Counted from the first letter of the stretch, positions 36,320 through 45,523 are shown. The stretch is DNA of 64,000 nucleotides from JACDCA01 sp963810305 (GCA_963810305.1 CAWEMY010000016.1:184674-248673), one strand, 5' to 3'. The notes: a model not told the origin generated them from the letters alone. Numbers and translations are program-made.

Positions 36320-36789
36320 GGGCGCCTCAAGACCGGGTAATAGCAGAGCGCCCCGATGTAAACGTCGAAGACGGCGCACCCTATCGAATACCACGTCGGA
36401 ACGATGCCCTCGGGCAGCAGCCCGGGACGATGGCCGATGTCGAGGATCGCGTGAGCCGCGAACGCGAGCGACAGGACGGTGAGTGCCTGGCGAGGCTCGC
36501 GAAGCATCGTGACGGCGGCGACGAGGAGAAAACCGGTCGCGAACGCGACGTCGAGGCCGATGCCGAGCCGCGACGGGTTCACCGCGGCGAGGCCGACATA
36601 CGCCCCCGCCGAGAGGGTCAGCAGCAACGCGGCGAACTGGCTGAGGCGCAGCTCACCGACCAGTCGTTCTGGCGAGGATGTCGGAATGGATCCGGTCTTG
36701 AGTGCGTACCAGGTCAAGGCGCCCCCGAGTGCGACCGCTGCGACGGCGATCGTGCGCACCCCTTCGGAGAGAGTCAGAAGGACGCTCAA
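36316..36789 (-). CDS. Integral membrane protein of unknown function, 157 aa
   Basis: Four to five hydrophobic segments (IAVAAVALGGALTWYAL, FAALLLTLSAGAYVGLAAV, VAFATGFLLVAAVTML, VLSLAFAAHAILDIGH, STYPT-side C-terminal helix). AHAILDIGHRPG and PTWYSIGCAVFDVYIG are the most distinctive stretches. I do not recognise the family. It is coupled at both ends (ATGA and GTGA overlaps) between the HD-GYP protein and the phosphatase. Confidence 0.75.
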   Translation of the reverse strand: MSVLLTLSEGVRTIAVAAVALGGALTWYALKTGSIPTSSPERLVGELRLSQFAALLLTLSAGAYVGLAAVNPSRLGIGLDVAFATGFLLVAAVTMLREPRQALTVLSLAFAAHAILDIGHRPGLLPEGIVPTWYSIGCAVFDVYIGALCYYPVLRRP

Positions 36790-37847
36790 CGGCCGGCCAG
36801 TCTGCCCGGAGGATGGATATCGAGAAGCTCGAAGAACCGCTGCACCAGGTCGGGATCGAACTGTGGCCTGCGGCCACGCCGCAGCACCGCCAGAATCTGA
36901 TCGGCGGGGTAGGCGGGCTGGTAGGCACGTTGAGAACGCATCGCATCGTAAACGTCCGCGATGGAGCAGATCATCGTGCCGAGGTTCAGCTGCTCGCGGC
37001 GCGCCGCCGCCGGGTATCCGGTCCCGTCCAGCCGCAGGTGGTGCTCGAAGGCCACGATCGGCGCGAGCGCGGGCATGCCGGGAGTGCGCCGCAGGATTTT
37101 CGCGCCGTCGATGGTGTGACGCTGCATGATCTCGAACTCGACCGGCGTGAGCCGTTCCGGTTTGTCGAGAATCTCCTTCGGTGTGAGAACTTTCCCGATG
37201 TCGTGGAGGAGCGCCGCCAGGCCGACATCGCGCAGCAGCTGCCCGTCGATGTCAAGCGTGCGCGCCTGGTCGATGGTGAGGACCGACACATTCACCATGT
37301 GCGTGAACGTATCGTCGGCGGCCTCCTCGGTTTCAGTCAGCGCCAGGATTGCCTGTCGATCCTGCCGCAGCGATTCCACGAGATCGTCGACCGCTGAAAA
37401 TGCAGTCGCGAGGTCGGGTACGCCGTTGGCCGCTGCACCTTGCCACGCGGTTTCAGCGCCGGCGATCGCTCTCGCGTAACGCTGTCGAACGTCGGTGGTC
37501 CCGGTTGCAGGCCGAGTTGGCGATTTACGAGGCGCTGGTGGTTGCGTCGCATCGACGCTGGCCGTCTCGAGTGCCTTCGAGACGTGCCCGAACGCGGTGT
37601 CGGTCGCGACGATCGCTTCGACGCCAAGGTCACGGCAGCGAAGCTCGAAGCGGTGGGCTGTATCGGTGTCAGCACTCCGCAGATAATCGGCGACGATCGC
37701 AGCAACGTCGCGCCGGCGTGCGTCGTCTTCCTCGATGACGAGCAGATCGAGCAGGAGTTGCTCGTCGAGCGCTCGCAGTGCAGGCGCCACGACCGTCGCA
37801 TGCCAGTGAGGGATGCGGCCGGGGGGCAACGGTGTGAATTGGGACAT
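36786..37847 (-). CDS. HD-GYP domain protein (putative c-di-GMP phosphodiesterase)
   Basis: The C-terminal half is an HD-GYP domain: LLHDIGKVLTPKEILDKPERLTPVEFEIMQRHTIDGAKIL, then HHLRLDGTGYP and SIADVYDAMRSQRAY. HD and GYP residues are intact. The N-terminal ~190 residues are helical without a recognised sensor. It could hydrolyse cyclic di-GMP, the product of the GGDEF enzyme at 22253. The ATG at 37847 begins the protein-like sequence; the frame upstream is unconserved. Overlaps the next gene by four bases. Confidence 0.86.
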   Translation of the reverse strand: MSQFTPLPPGRIPHWHATVVAPALRALDEQLLLDLLVIEEDDARRRDVAAIVADYLRSADTDTAHRFELRCRDLGVEAIVATDTAFGHVSKALETASVDATQPPAPRKSPTRPATGTTDVRQRYARAIAGAETAWQGAAANGVPDLATAFSAVDDLVESLRQDRQAILALTETEEAADDTFTHMVNVSVLTIDQARTLDIDGQLLRDVGLAALLHDIGKVLTPKEILDKPERLTPVEFEIMQRHTIDGAKILRRTPGMPALAPIVAFEHHLRLDGTGYPAAARREQLNLGTMICSIADVYDAMRSQRAYQPAYPADQILAVLRRGRRPQFDPDLVQRFFELLDIHPPGRLAGR

Positions 37848-37890
37848 TTTCGGTGGACGACCGGCAGACTCCGCCGTCGCGAAGGCTCTG

Positions 37891-37923
37891 GCGGGCAAGC
37901 CCGCCTTCGCCACGGCTACGGCG
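37891..37923. repeat. CCGCCGTAGCC-type palindrome
   Basis: An imperfect palindrome (GCCCGCCTTCGCCACGGCTA) in the divergent promoter region between the HD-GYP gene and the pyrimidine phosphorylase gene. Confidence 0.75.
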
Positions 37924-37964
37924 CGCAGGCAAAGCAATTCTAAACTATAGTCAGGGACCCTTCC

Positions 37965-39272
37965 ATGCAGGCTTTGGATCTCATTCGCCGCAAGCGCGAC
38001 GGTGCTGCGCTCGATCGCGAACAGATCGAGTATTTCGTTCGTACCGTCACTGACGGGACGCTGCCGGATTACCAGGCATCCGCGCTGCTGATGGCCATCG
38101 TCCTTCGCGGCATGACGCCGGAGGAAACGGCCTGGCTGACCGACGCGATGGTCCGTTCCGGCATCCGGATGGAGTATCCCGATGTCGCTGGCATCCCGGT
38201 CGACAAACACAGTACCGGCGGTGTCGGGGACAAGACGTCACTGATCCTGGCGCCGCTGGCCGTCGCCTGCGGCGCGGTGGTGCCGATGATGTCAGGACGC
38301 GGCCTCGGGCATACCGGCGGGACGCTCGACAAGCTGGAAGCCATCCCCGGCTTCCGGACCGGTCTGTCGCTCGACGAACTGCGGGCCGCCATCCGGACGA
38401 TCGGCTGTGCGCTCATCGGTCAGACGGCGGAGATCGCGCCCGCCGACAAGCGCCTCTACGCCCTGCGCGACGTCACCGGCACGGTCGAAAGCATTCCGCT
38501 GATTTCCGCGTCGATCATGAGCAAGAAAATCGCTGAGGGAATTGCCGGCCTGGTGCTCGACGTCAAGACCGGGTCGGGCGCCTTCATGAAAACGCTGGAC
38601 GACTCGCGCGCGCTCGCGCGGTCGCTCGTTTCGATTGGCACCGCCGCCGGCATCCGAACGGAAGCGCTCATCACTCCCATGGACGCCCCGCTCGGGACGA
38701 TGGTAGGCAACGCCATGGAAGTGCTCGAGTCGATTCACGTTCTGAAGGGGGAAGGCCCCGAGGACACGCGCGAACTGTCAGTCGCGCTTGCCGCCCGGAT
38801 GCTGGTCGCCGCCGGCATCAAGGCCACCGCTGACGAAGCAGAACAGTCCGTTCGCCACGCGCTCCGATCCGGCGCGGGTCTCGAGGTCTTTCGGCGGGTC
38901 ATCGAAAACCAGGGAGGGGATCCCCGGGTTGTGGACGACGACAAGGCGCTGCCAATTGCGTCTGGCGAACATCGCGTTCGCGCAGCGCGCGATGGCTACG
39001 TCGATCTTCTCGCTGCGCCGATCGGCGATGCGGCAGTGTCACTCGGTGCCGGGCGCGCCCGTCTGGACGACGTGATCGATCATTCGGTCGGGATTGAAGT
39101 CGTGGCGCGTCAGGGCACCGCAGTCCGTACTGGGGACACCATCCTGCTGGTGCGGTATCGCAACGACGACCAACTCGCGCGGTCTTCGATGCTGCTCGAG
39201 CAGGCGGTCAGGGTCGTTGACGCACCGGTAGCCGTGCGTCCAATCATTCTCGAGAGGATCATAAATGGCTGA
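37965..39272 (+). CDS. Pyrimidine-nucleoside / thymidine phosphorylase
   Basis: This phosphorolyses thymidine, uridine or deoxyuridine to base plus (deoxy)ribose-1-phosphate. The family signature SGRGLGHTGGTLDKLE is intact, with DKHSTGGVGDKTS binding phosphate and DVKTGSGAFM downstream. Length 435 is normal for DeoA/Pdp; which substrate range applies cannot be told. First gene of a tight nucleoside-salvage operon; its end overlaps the transporter start by eight bases. Confidence 0.93.
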   Translation: MQALDLIRRKRDGAALDREQIEYFVRTVTDGTLPDYQASALLMAIVLRGMTPEETAWLTDAMVRSGIRMEYPDVAGIPVDKHSTGGVGDKTSLILAPLAVACGAVVPMMSGRGLGHTGGTLDKLEAIPGFRTGLSLDELRAAIRTIGCALIGQTAEIAPADKRLYALRDVTGTVESIPLISASIMSKKIAEGIAGLVLDVKTGSGAFMKTLDDSRALARSLVSIGTAAGIRTEALITPMDAPLGTMVGNAMEVLESIHVLKGEGPEDTRELSVALAARMLVAAGIKATADEAEQSVRHALRSGAGLEVFRRVIENQGGDPRVVDDDKALPIASGEHRVRAARDGYVDLLAAPIGDAAVSLGAGRARLDDVIDHSVGIEVVARQGTAVRTGDTILLVRYRNDDQLARSSMLLEQAVRVVDAPVAVRPIILERIING

Positions 39273-40647
39273 TTCGGCGTCCACGTCCGACGTGGCTGCG
39301 CACGCGCCTCCGCCGGCGCGAGCGCCGTATGAGGTGCGCGACCTCATGGTCCTCGGCGCAGCAGCGGGGATCGCCACCGTCATCGCGCTCGCAGCGCAGT
39401 TTGCCGGCGTGCCGCGGCTGCAGCCTCTTGTTGGATTGATCGTGATCCTCAGCGTCGCGTACGCGTTTTCGTCGAACCGCCGCGCGATCGACCGGCGGAC
39501 CGTGGCGTGGGGGCTGGTCCTGCAGGTTGTGTTCGCGCTGCTGGTGCTCAAGACCGCGGCCGGTCAGCGGCTGTTCCAGACGCTCGCCACGGGCATCAAC
39601 CGTCTCCTCGACTTCTCCTTCATTGGTTCCAGCTTCGTGTTCGGGCCTCTCGGCAGCAAGGAAGTGTGGCCGCGGATCATGACCAACGTCCTCGGCGAGG
39701 AGGGAGGGCGGTGGGGCTTCATCTTTGCGTTCCAGGTACTGCCGACGATCATCTTCATCGCCGCGCTCTTCGCCATCCTCTATTACTTCGGCATCATGCA
39801 GGTCATCGTCCGCATCTTCGCGGTGGTGATGCGGCGATTCATGAAAGCGTCGGGGGCCGAGTCACTCAACGTCGCCGCCAGTATTTTCATGGGGCAGACG
39901 GAAGCGCCGCTGACCATCCGGCCGTTCCTGCCCCGCATGACCGAGTCGGAGCTGATGACCGTGATGACCGCGGGCATGGCCCACATCTCGGGCGGGATCA
40001 TGGCCGCCTACATCCTGTTCGGGATCGAGGCGCAGCACCTGCTCACCGCCGTGATCATGACCGCGCCGGGGACGTTGATGATGGCCAAGATCTTCGTTCC
40101 GGAAACGGAAGTGCCGGAGACCATCGGGACCGTCACGCTGCACGTGGAAAAAACCGACGTGAACGTCATCGACGCCGCGGGCCGCGGCACCAGCGAAGGG
40201 CTGATGCTCGCACTGAACGTCGGCGCAATGCTGATTTCGTTCGTGGCGTTGATCGCGCTCGTCAATGCCATCCTCAATCTTGCCGGCCTCAGCCTGCAGC
40301 AGATCTTCGGATGGGTCTTTGCGCCGGTGGCCTGGAGCATGGGCGTGCCGTGGAGAGATGCGGCCACGGTCGGCAACCTCCTTGGTACGCGGATGGCGCT
40401 CAATGAGTTCGTCGCATTTTCGCAGCTCGGCGCGATGAAGTCGACGCTGGATCCCAAGTCCTTCACGATCGCGACGTTCGCACTCTGCGGTTTTGCGAAT
40501 TTCAGTTCGATCGGCATCCAGATCGGCGGGATCGGCGCGCTGGCGCCGACGCGTCGCCACGACCTCGCCCGGCTCGGTTTCCGCGCAATGCTGGCCGGAA
40601 CGCTGGCGAATTTCGTCACGGCAACCATTGCCGGGTTCCTGCTGTGA
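39265..40647 (+). CDS. nupC: NupC/CNT family nucleoside transporter
   Basis: A cation-coupled nucleoside importer of the inner membrane, 460 residues with about ten helices. GQTEAPLTIRPFLPRMTESELMTVMTAGMAHISGG is the conserved CNT nucleoside/sodium core, and ALCGFANFSSIGIQIGGIGALAP the second re-entrant motif. The ATG lies within the previous gene and its end overlaps PNP by four bases. It supplies substrates for the flanking phosphorylases. Confidence 0.93.
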   Translation: MADSASTSDVAAHAPPPARAPYEVRDLMVLGAAAGIATVIALAAQFAGVPRLQPLVGLIVILSVAYAFSSNRRAIDRRTVAWGLVLQVVFALLVLKTAAGQRLFQTLATGINRLLDFSFIGSSFVFGPLGSKEVWPRIMTNVLGEEGGRWGFIFAFQVLPTIIFIAALFAILYYFGIMQVIVRIFAVVMRRFMKASGAESLNVAASIFMGQTEAPLTIRPFLPRMTESELMTVMTAGMAHISGGIMAAYILFGIEAQHLLTAVIMTAPGTLMMAKIFVPETEVPETIGTVTLHVEKTDVNVIDAAGRGTSEGLMLALNVGAMLISFVALIALVNAILNLAGLSLQQIFGWVFAPVAWSMGVPWRDAATVGNLLGTRMALNEFVAFSQLGAMKSTLDPKSFTIATFALCGFANFSSIGIQIGGIGALAPTRRHDLARLGFRAMLAGTLANFVTATIAGFLL

Positions 40648-41468
40648 ACCCTGACTACTACGCGCAGGTATCCGCCGCGGCCGACCTGCTGCGTCGCCGA
40701 ATGGACAACGTTCCTGACGTGGCGATCGTTCTCGGATCCGGTCTGGGAGATTTCGCGGGAGGATTGACCGGCGCGGTGACGACTCCGTACGGCGACATCC
40801 CGAACTGGCCGGCGTCAGCGGTGATCGGGCACGCCGGCAAGCTCGTTGTCGGCTCGCTCGCCGGCAAGACCGTCCTGGCGCTTTCCGGCCGGGCGCACTT
40901 TTACGAGGGGCACGATCTCCGGACCGTCACCTTTGCTACTCGCGTCGTGGGCCTCCTCGGGACCAGGCAGCTGATCCTCACGAATGCGGCCGGGGGGATC
41001 AATGTCGCCTTCAAGCCAGGCACCCTCATGGTTATCGACGATCACATCAACCTGCTCGGCAGCAATCCGCTGGTGGGGCCGAACGAAGATCGCTTTGGTT
41101 TCCGATTCCCCGACATGACGGAGATCTATTCGAAGCGGCTCCGCGGCATTGCCGATGCGGCAGCAAGCGCGACAGGCGTGCCGGTCGCGCACGGCGTCTA
41201 CGTGGGGCTGCACGGTCCCAGTTATGAAACACCCGCCGAGATCCGATTCTTGCGGACCATCGGCGCAGACGCCGTCGGCATGTCGACAGTGCCGGAAGCG
41301 ATCGTCGCGCGCCAGATGGGCATCGAGGTTCTGGGTATTTCCTGCATCACCAATCCGGCCGCGGGTGTGTTGCCGAAGCCACTGCATCACGACGAAGTGA
41401 TGGAGGTGGCGCGCCGCGTGACCGGCGAGTTCTCATCGCTCCTGGAGGGTGTCGTTGAGCGGCTCTGA
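40644..41468 (+). CDS. Purine-nucleoside phosphorylase (trimeric type)
   Basis: It cleaves inosine and guanosine with phosphate. Family motifs: VLGSGLGDF, GRAHFYEGHDL (phosphate and base contacts), LTNAAGGIN, DHINLLGSNPLVGPN, and VGLHGPSYETPAEI with the following GADAVGMSTVPE. At 274 residues it matches class II PunA/XapA-like enzymes. GTG start in the coupling overlap with nupC. Confidence 0.94.
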   Translation: MNPDYYAQVSAAADLLRRRMDNVPDVAIVLGSGLGDFAGGLTGAVTTPYGDIPNWPASAVIGHAGKLVVGSLAGKTVLALSGRAHFYEGHDLRTVTFATRVVGLLGTRQLILTNAAGGINVAFKPGTLMVIDDHINLLGSNPLVGPNEDRFGFRFPDMTEIYSKRLRGIADAAASATGVPVAHGVYVGLHGPSYETPAEIRFLRTIGADAVGMSTVPEAIVARQMGIEVLGISCITNPAAGVLPKPLHHDEVMEVARRVTGEFSSLLEGVVERL

Positions 41469-41850
41469 GCGTCTCGTTTCGGCGGCTCGGCAGGCTCGCG
41501 AGCACGCGCAGGCGCGCTATTCCGGTTTCAAGGTCGGGGCGGCCCTCGAATTGCCCGATGGAACCATCGTCACCGGCTGCAACATCGAAAACGCGACCTA
41601 TGGCCTGACGCTGTGCGCTGAACGCGTCGCGCTGGTGAAGGCGCTGTCAGAGGGGCACACGTCGTTCAGCCGGATTGCCGTCGTCGCCGATACGGATGCC
41701 CCGACGCCGCCGTGCGGTCCGTGCCGACAGTTGCTGTGGGAGTACTGCGGCGATATCGAGGTCCTGATGGCAAATCTTGCGGCAGTGACCGCAACACATC
41801 GACTTGGCGAACTGTTGCCGCTGCCTTTCGACGATCGGCTGCTAAGATAA
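41455..41850 (+). CDS. cdd: Cytidine deaminase
   Basis: It deaminates cytidine or deoxycytidine to uridine forms, feeding the pyrimidine phosphorylase upstream. The zinc site is complete: CNIENATYGLTLCAERVAL holds the Cys and catalytic Glu, PPCGPCRQ the two further cysteines. I chose TTG at 41455 because GGAGG ends six bases upstream; the GTG at 41449 abuts that ribosome site. It overlaps PNP by 14 bases. Confidence 0.93.
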   Translation: MSGSERLVSAARQAREHAQARYSGFKVGAALELPDGTIVTGCNIENATYGLTLCAERVALVKALSEGHTSFSRIAVVADTDAPTPPCGPCRQLLWEYCGDIEVLMANLAAVTATHRLGELLPLPFDDRLLR

Positions 41851-42018
41851 ACGGTTGATGAACAGCCCTAAAGGGCTGGACTACGGCTGGAACAGCCGGT
41901 TGATGAACAGCCCTAAAGGGCTGGACTACGACCGAACAGCCGGTTGATGAACAGCCCTAAAGGGCTGGACTACGGCTGAACAGCCGGTTGATGAACAGCC
42001 CTGAAGGTCTGGACTACG
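41851..42018. repeat. Four tandem units with AGCCCTAAAGGGCT palindrome
   Basis: About 42-44-bp units, each with GGTTGATGAACAGCCCTAAA and GGGCTGGACTACG, separated by short variable joints; the last copy is diverged (AGCCCTGAAGGTCT). No spacer diversity of CRISPR type. It separates cdd from mtnA and could punctuate the mRNA. Confidence 0.93.
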
Positions 42019-42039
42019 AGTGACGACTAACGACTCCAT

Positions 42040-43101
42040 ATGCTTCCGACAATAGACTGGCAGGACGACACGATCGTGATGGTCGATCAGCGCAAGTTGC
42101 CCGGCCAGGAGATCTACGTGCGGTGCCGCAGCGCGCAGGATGTCGCCAAGGCGATCCGGACGATGGTGATTCGTGGAGCGCCGGCGATTGGTGTCGCAGC
42201 GGCCATGGGGATCGCGCTCGGGATGCGCAGGAGCGCCGCCAGGGGCACCAAGCAGTACGCCGTCGAGTTCCAGAAGATCTGCGACCTGATGGCCTCGACC
42301 AGGCCGACCGCGGTGAACCTGTTCTGGGCGATCGACCGGATGAAGCGCACGTTTGCGGAAGGGGCTCAGGCAGGGGAATCGACCGACGAGCTCACCTCGC
42401 GTCTCGCGCGCGAGGCTCGCGCCATCCATGATGAAGACGTCGCCAGTTGCCGCGCGATGGGGGGCTTCGGCGCGACCCTGGTGCCGGACGGCGCCAGGGT
42501 GCTGACGCACTGCAACGCCGGGGCGCTGGCAACGGCGGGCTACGGTTCCGCGCTGGGCGTCATTCGCGCCGCCGTCGAGCAGGGAAAGCGGATCGCGGTG
42601 TTTGCCGATGAGACCCGGCCGTTCCTCCAGGGGGCGCGCCTCACCGCGTGGGAACTGGTTCGCGACGGCATCGACACGACCGTCATCACCGAGAGCATGG
42701 CCGGTCCGCTGATGCGCGCCGGCGAAATCGATCTCGTGGTCGTCGGAGCCGACCGCATCGCGGCCAACGGCGACACCGCGAACAAGATCGGGACCTACAC
42801 CGTTGCCGTCCTCGCGCACGAACACAAACTTCCGTTCTACGTCGTGGCGCCGCTCTCGACACTCGATCTCTCGACGCCGGACGGGGAACACATTCCGATC
42901 GAGGAGCGCGACCGTCGCGAGATCTCGCATCTCGGCTCCTCGCAACTGACACCGGTCGGCGCACGTATCCGAAATCCGGCATTCGACGTGACGCCGCATC
43001 GCTACATCGCCGGCATCATCACCGAGCGCGGCATCTTCCGGGCGCCGTTCGCCGACTCGCTCAAGCTGGCGTTCGAGGCGAGCACCGTCCCGGTGCGCTA
43101 G
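42040..43101 (+). CDS. mtnA: S-methyl-5-thioribose-1-phosphate isomerase
   Basis: Methionine salvage enzyme converting methylthioribose-1-phosphate to methylthioribulose-1-phosphate. Signatures: IRGAPAIGVAAAMGIALG, THCNAGALATAGYGSALGVIR (catalytic Cys), ADETRPFLQGARLTAWEL and VVVGADRIAANGDTANKIGTY (catalytic Asp). Length 353 is typical. No other methionine-salvage gene is close, but PNP-type phosphorylase activity upstream is metabolically related. Confidence 0.94.
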   Translation: MLPTIDWQDDTIVMVDQRKLPGQEIYVRCRSAQDVAKAIRTMVIRGAPAIGVAAAMGIALGMRRSAARGTKQYAVEFQKICDLMASTRPTAVNLFWAIDRMKRTFAEGAQAGESTDELTSRLAREARAIHDEDVASCRAMGGFGATLVPDGARVLTHCNAGALATAGYGSALGVIRAAVEQGKRIAVFADETRPFLQGARLTAWELVRDGIDTTVITESMAGPLMRAGEIDLVVVGADRIAANGDTANKIGTYTVAVLAHEHKLPFYVVAPLSTLDLSTPDGEHIPIEERDRREISHLGSSQLTPVGARIRNPAFDVTPHRYIAGIITERGIFRAPFADSLKLAFEASTVPVR

Positions 43102-43131
43102 TGGAGCGTACCCGTGACATGTCAGCGCTCT

Positions 43132-43254
43132 CGCGGGTGGCCGCGAACGGGGTCGCCCCGCGTGGCGCGGAGTGCACATCTGTGACAAGCGCATTTGCAC
43201 GAGCACCACGTGGGGCTGTTCGCGGACAGGACCCGCTTTGCGCTTCATATTCCA
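43132..43254 (+). other. Foldable dispersed element, copy 1 (before tsaD)
   Basis: About 120 bp nearly repeated at 51001-51118. A possible fold: outer stem CCGCGAAC (43141-43148) with GTTCGCGG (43218-43225), hairpin GGGG-TCG-CCCC, inner stem CGTGG/CCACG and nested GTGCA/TGCAC. It lies just before the tsaD GTG on the same strand. Neither RNA family nor transposon end is recognised. Confidence 0.6.
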
Positions 43255-43273
43255 CGGGCACGGCCCAGTAACC

Positions 43274-44413
43274 GTGCGTGTTCTCGGGATCGAGACGTCG
43301 TGCGACGAGACGGCGGCGGCGGTGGTGGCGGAGACCGGCAACCCGGACCGCCCGTGGACGCTGGCCTCCAGCGTCGTCGCATCGCAGGGGGCGATTCACC
43401 GGGAATGGGGCGGTGTCGTGCCGGAGCTGGCTTCACGGCAGCACGTCCGCGACATCTGCGGTGTGGTCGAGGCGGCGCTGGAGCGCGCCGGGACCTCGCT
43501 GGACGCGATTGACGGCGTCGCTGTCACACAGGGACCAGGGCTCGTCGGCTCCCTTCTGGTCGGAGTCGCATTCGCCAAGTCGATGGCCCTCGCGCGCGGT
43601 GTCCCAGTCATCCCGACGCATCACCTCGCCGGACACATCGAATCCCTGACGCTGGCACACGGCGAGTTACCGCTGCCAGCCGCCGTGCTCGTCGTGTCCG
43701 GTGGCCACACCAGCCTGTACCTTGTCCCTGCTCGCGGAACCTACCGGCTGATCGGCCGGACGCGGGATGATGCGGCGGGAGAGGCCTACGACAAGGTGGC
43801 CAAACTTCTCGGATTACCGTATCCGGGTGGACCGGTGATCGACCGGCTGGCGCATGAGGGGAATGATCGTGCCATCGATTTCCCCGCGACGCGGTTGACG
43901 CACGCGGACAGGAACGCGCCCCGCGACACGGCAGCGGGCATCCTGCCGCCGGACGTGGCGCGACGCATCGATTTCAGTTTCAGTGGGTTGAAGACCGCCG
44001 TCCTGCATCACGTGCGCAAGGCGTCAGCGGATGGTGCGCCGATGACGGAAGGGCACATCGCCGATATCTGCGCGAGCTTCCAGCGCGTGGTCGTCACCGC
44101 GCTGCTGGACCGGACCTTCGAGGCGGCCCGATGGCTCGACGCGCGGAGCGTCGGCATCGCCGGAGGCGTGTCGGCAAACAGCCGTCTCCGCGCCGAGGCC
44201 GAAGCGCGCGGACGCAAACACGGCCTGCCGGTGTTCGTGCCGCCGCTGTCGTTGTCGACCGACAATGCAGCGATGATCGCCGCCGCGGGCCTGCGCCGCT
44301 TCCGCACAGCCGGGCACATCGCTGACTGGGAGTTCAACGCCGAAGCTTCGCTCGCGCTCACCAGCGACCCGCAACCTGCGACGCACGCCCCGCGACCCGC
44401 GCCCCGCGACTGA
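43274..44413 (+). CDS. tsaD: tRNA N6-adenosine threonylcarbamoyltransferase
   Basis: TsaD/Kae1 transfers threonylcarbamoyl to A37 of ANN-decoding tRNAs. The start MRVLGIETSCDETAAAVV is the classic N-terminus, which fixes the GTG at 43274. HHLAGHIES holds the iron ligands, VVSGGHTSLYLV the nucleotide loop, GEAYDKVAKLLGLPYPGGP and FSFSGLKTAV are also conserved, and STDNAAMIAAAGL closes the fold. The C-terminal ~12 residues (PATHAPRPAPRD) look like repeat-derived extension. Confidence 0.95.
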   Translation: MRVLGIETSCDETAAAVVAETGNPDRPWTLASSVVASQGAIHREWGGVVPELASRQHVRDICGVVEAALERAGTSLDAIDGVAVTQGPGLVGSLLVGVAFAKSMALARGVPVIPTHHLAGHIESLTLAHGELPLPAAVLVVSGGHTSLYLVPARGTYRLIGRTRDDAAGEAYDKVAKLLGLPYPGGPVIDRLAHEGNDRAIDFPATRLTHADRNAPRDTAAGILPPDVARRIDFSFSGLKTAVLHHVRKASADGAPMTEGHIADICASFQRVVVTALLDRTFEAARWLDARSVGIAGGVSANSRLRAEAEARGRKHGLPVFVPPLSLSTDNAAMIAAAGLRRFRTAGHIADWEFNAEASLALTSDPQPATHAPRPAPRD

Positions 44414-44414
44414 C

Positions 44415-44825
44415 ATGGTTTTCACCGATTACCTGTGGTTCAACACGAAGAAGCGGCAGGAATTCGTCCGCATCACCGACGAGGTGACGGCAATCGTCGA
44501 GAAGAGCGGCGTCCGCGAAGGCATGGTGCTCGTGTCGGCGATGCACATCACGGCGGGCGTTTACGTCAATGACTGGGAGGATGGACTCATTGCCGACTTC
44601 CAGGTCTGGCTTGAAAAGCTCGCGCCCGCCGGTCTCGACTACAGGCATCATCAGACCGGAGAAGACAACGCGGACGCGCATCTCAAGCGGACGATCATGG
44701 GGCACCAGGTGATTCTGCCGATCACGGCCGGCGCGCTTGACCTCGGTCCGTGGGAGCAGGTCTTCTATGCGGAATTCGACGGCCAGCGACGCAAGCGCGT
44801 GGTCGTCAAGGTGATGGGTGAATGA
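44415..44825 (+). CDS. YjbQ/UPF0047 family protein
   Basis: A small conserved enzyme-like protein sometimes annotated as a secondary thiamine-phosphate synthase. Conserved stretches: GMVLVSAMHITAGVYVNDWEDGLIADF, HHQTGEDNADAHLKRTIMGHQVILPITAGALDLGPWEQVFYAEFDG, including the histidines of the putative active site. One base separates it from tsaD, and its end overlaps the HD gene. True role is unproven. Confidence 0.9.
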   Translation: MVFTDYLWFNTKKRQEFVRITDEVTAIVEKSGVREGMVLVSAMHITAGVYVNDWEDGLIADFQVWLEKLAPAGLDYRHHQTGEDNADAHLKRTIMGHQVILPITAGALDLGPWEQVFYAEFDGQRRKRVVVKVMGE

Positions 44826-45391
44826 AAGTATCCAGGGAAGCGGCCTACGCGCTGATGACGGAACACACGCAGAGCGAGAGCCTGCGGAAACACATGCTCG
44901 CCGTCGAGGCATCGGTGCGCGGCTACGCACGGCTGTGGGGAGAGCCGGAGGAAGACTGGGCCGTCGTCGCCGTCCTCCACGACTTCGACTACGAGCGCTG
45001 GCCCGATGCCGAGAATCATCCGTTTCGCGGCGTCGAGATTCTGAAAGAAAAGGGATATCCGGAGTGGGTGACCCGGGCGATCCTCTCTCACGCGGACTAC
45101 TCCGGCGTCCCGCGCGAGTCACGCCTCGAGCACGCGCTCTATGCGTGCGATGAGATGTCGGGTTTTGTCACCGCCGCCGCGCTGGTCCGCCCGTCGAAGA
45201 GCGTCATGGACCTCGAGGCCGCCTCGGTCGTGAAGCGGATGAAAGACAAGGCCTTCGCCCGCGCCGTCAGCCGCGACGATCTCCGCCGCGGCGCCGAAGA
45301 GATCGGCCTGCCTCTCGAGGCCCACATCGCCAACGTGATTGCCTTCATGCGCGTCCGCGCCGACGAACTCGGGCTGCGAGGTAACCTCTGA
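44822..45391 (+). CDS. HD-domain hydrolase
   Basis: A 189-residue HD-superfamily protein: KHMLAVEASVRGYARLWG gives the first histidine, VAVLHDFDYERWPDAENHP the HD pair, ILSHADYSGVPRESRLEHALYACDEMSGFV the last ligands. Such proteins are metal-dependent phosphohydrolases; the substrate here is unknown. It is coupled (ATGA) to the YjbQ gene. Confidence 0.88.
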   Translation: MKVSREAAYALMTEHTQSESLRKHMLAVEASVRGYARLWGEPEEDWAVVAVLHDFDYERWPDAENHPFRGVEILKEKGYPEWVTRAILSHADYSGVPRESRLEHALYACDEMSGFVTAAALVRPSKSVMDLEAASVVKRMKDKAFARAVSRDDLRRGAEEIGLPLEAHIANVIAFMRVRADELGLRGNL

Positions 45392-45400
45392 GTGTTGAAA

Positions 45401-45480
45401 ACAGGAGATCAGGAGATCAGGAATTGTTTTTGAAAGAGTTCTCCTGATCTCCTGGTCTCCTGCAAGCCTCCTGATCTCCC
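45401..45480. repeat. Stem-loop with tandem-repeat arms (AGGAGATC)
   Basis: The left arm 45401-45424 has repeats of AGGAGATC; the right arm 45439-45480 has CTCCTGATCT units, the reverse complement, around a short T-rich loop. It follows the HD gene on the plus strand and could work as a bulky 3' hairpin. Confidence 0.83.
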
Positions 45481-45523
45481 GCGTCCGAACTCGGATACAG
45501 CGGAAACCCGTATAAGCTTACGC

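Noticed and set aside
41851..42018. Regular repeats resembling a small CRISPR array
   Set aside because: The units are near-identical over almost their full length, contain a palindrome, and have only very short joints rather than unique spacers. No cas gene is near.
42040..43101. mtnA as eIF2B-like or ribose-1,5-bisphosphate isomerase
   Set aside because: The catalytic Cys in THCNAGALAT and Asp in GADRIAANGDTANKIGT, with normal length, favour the methylthioribose-1-phosphate isomerase branch.
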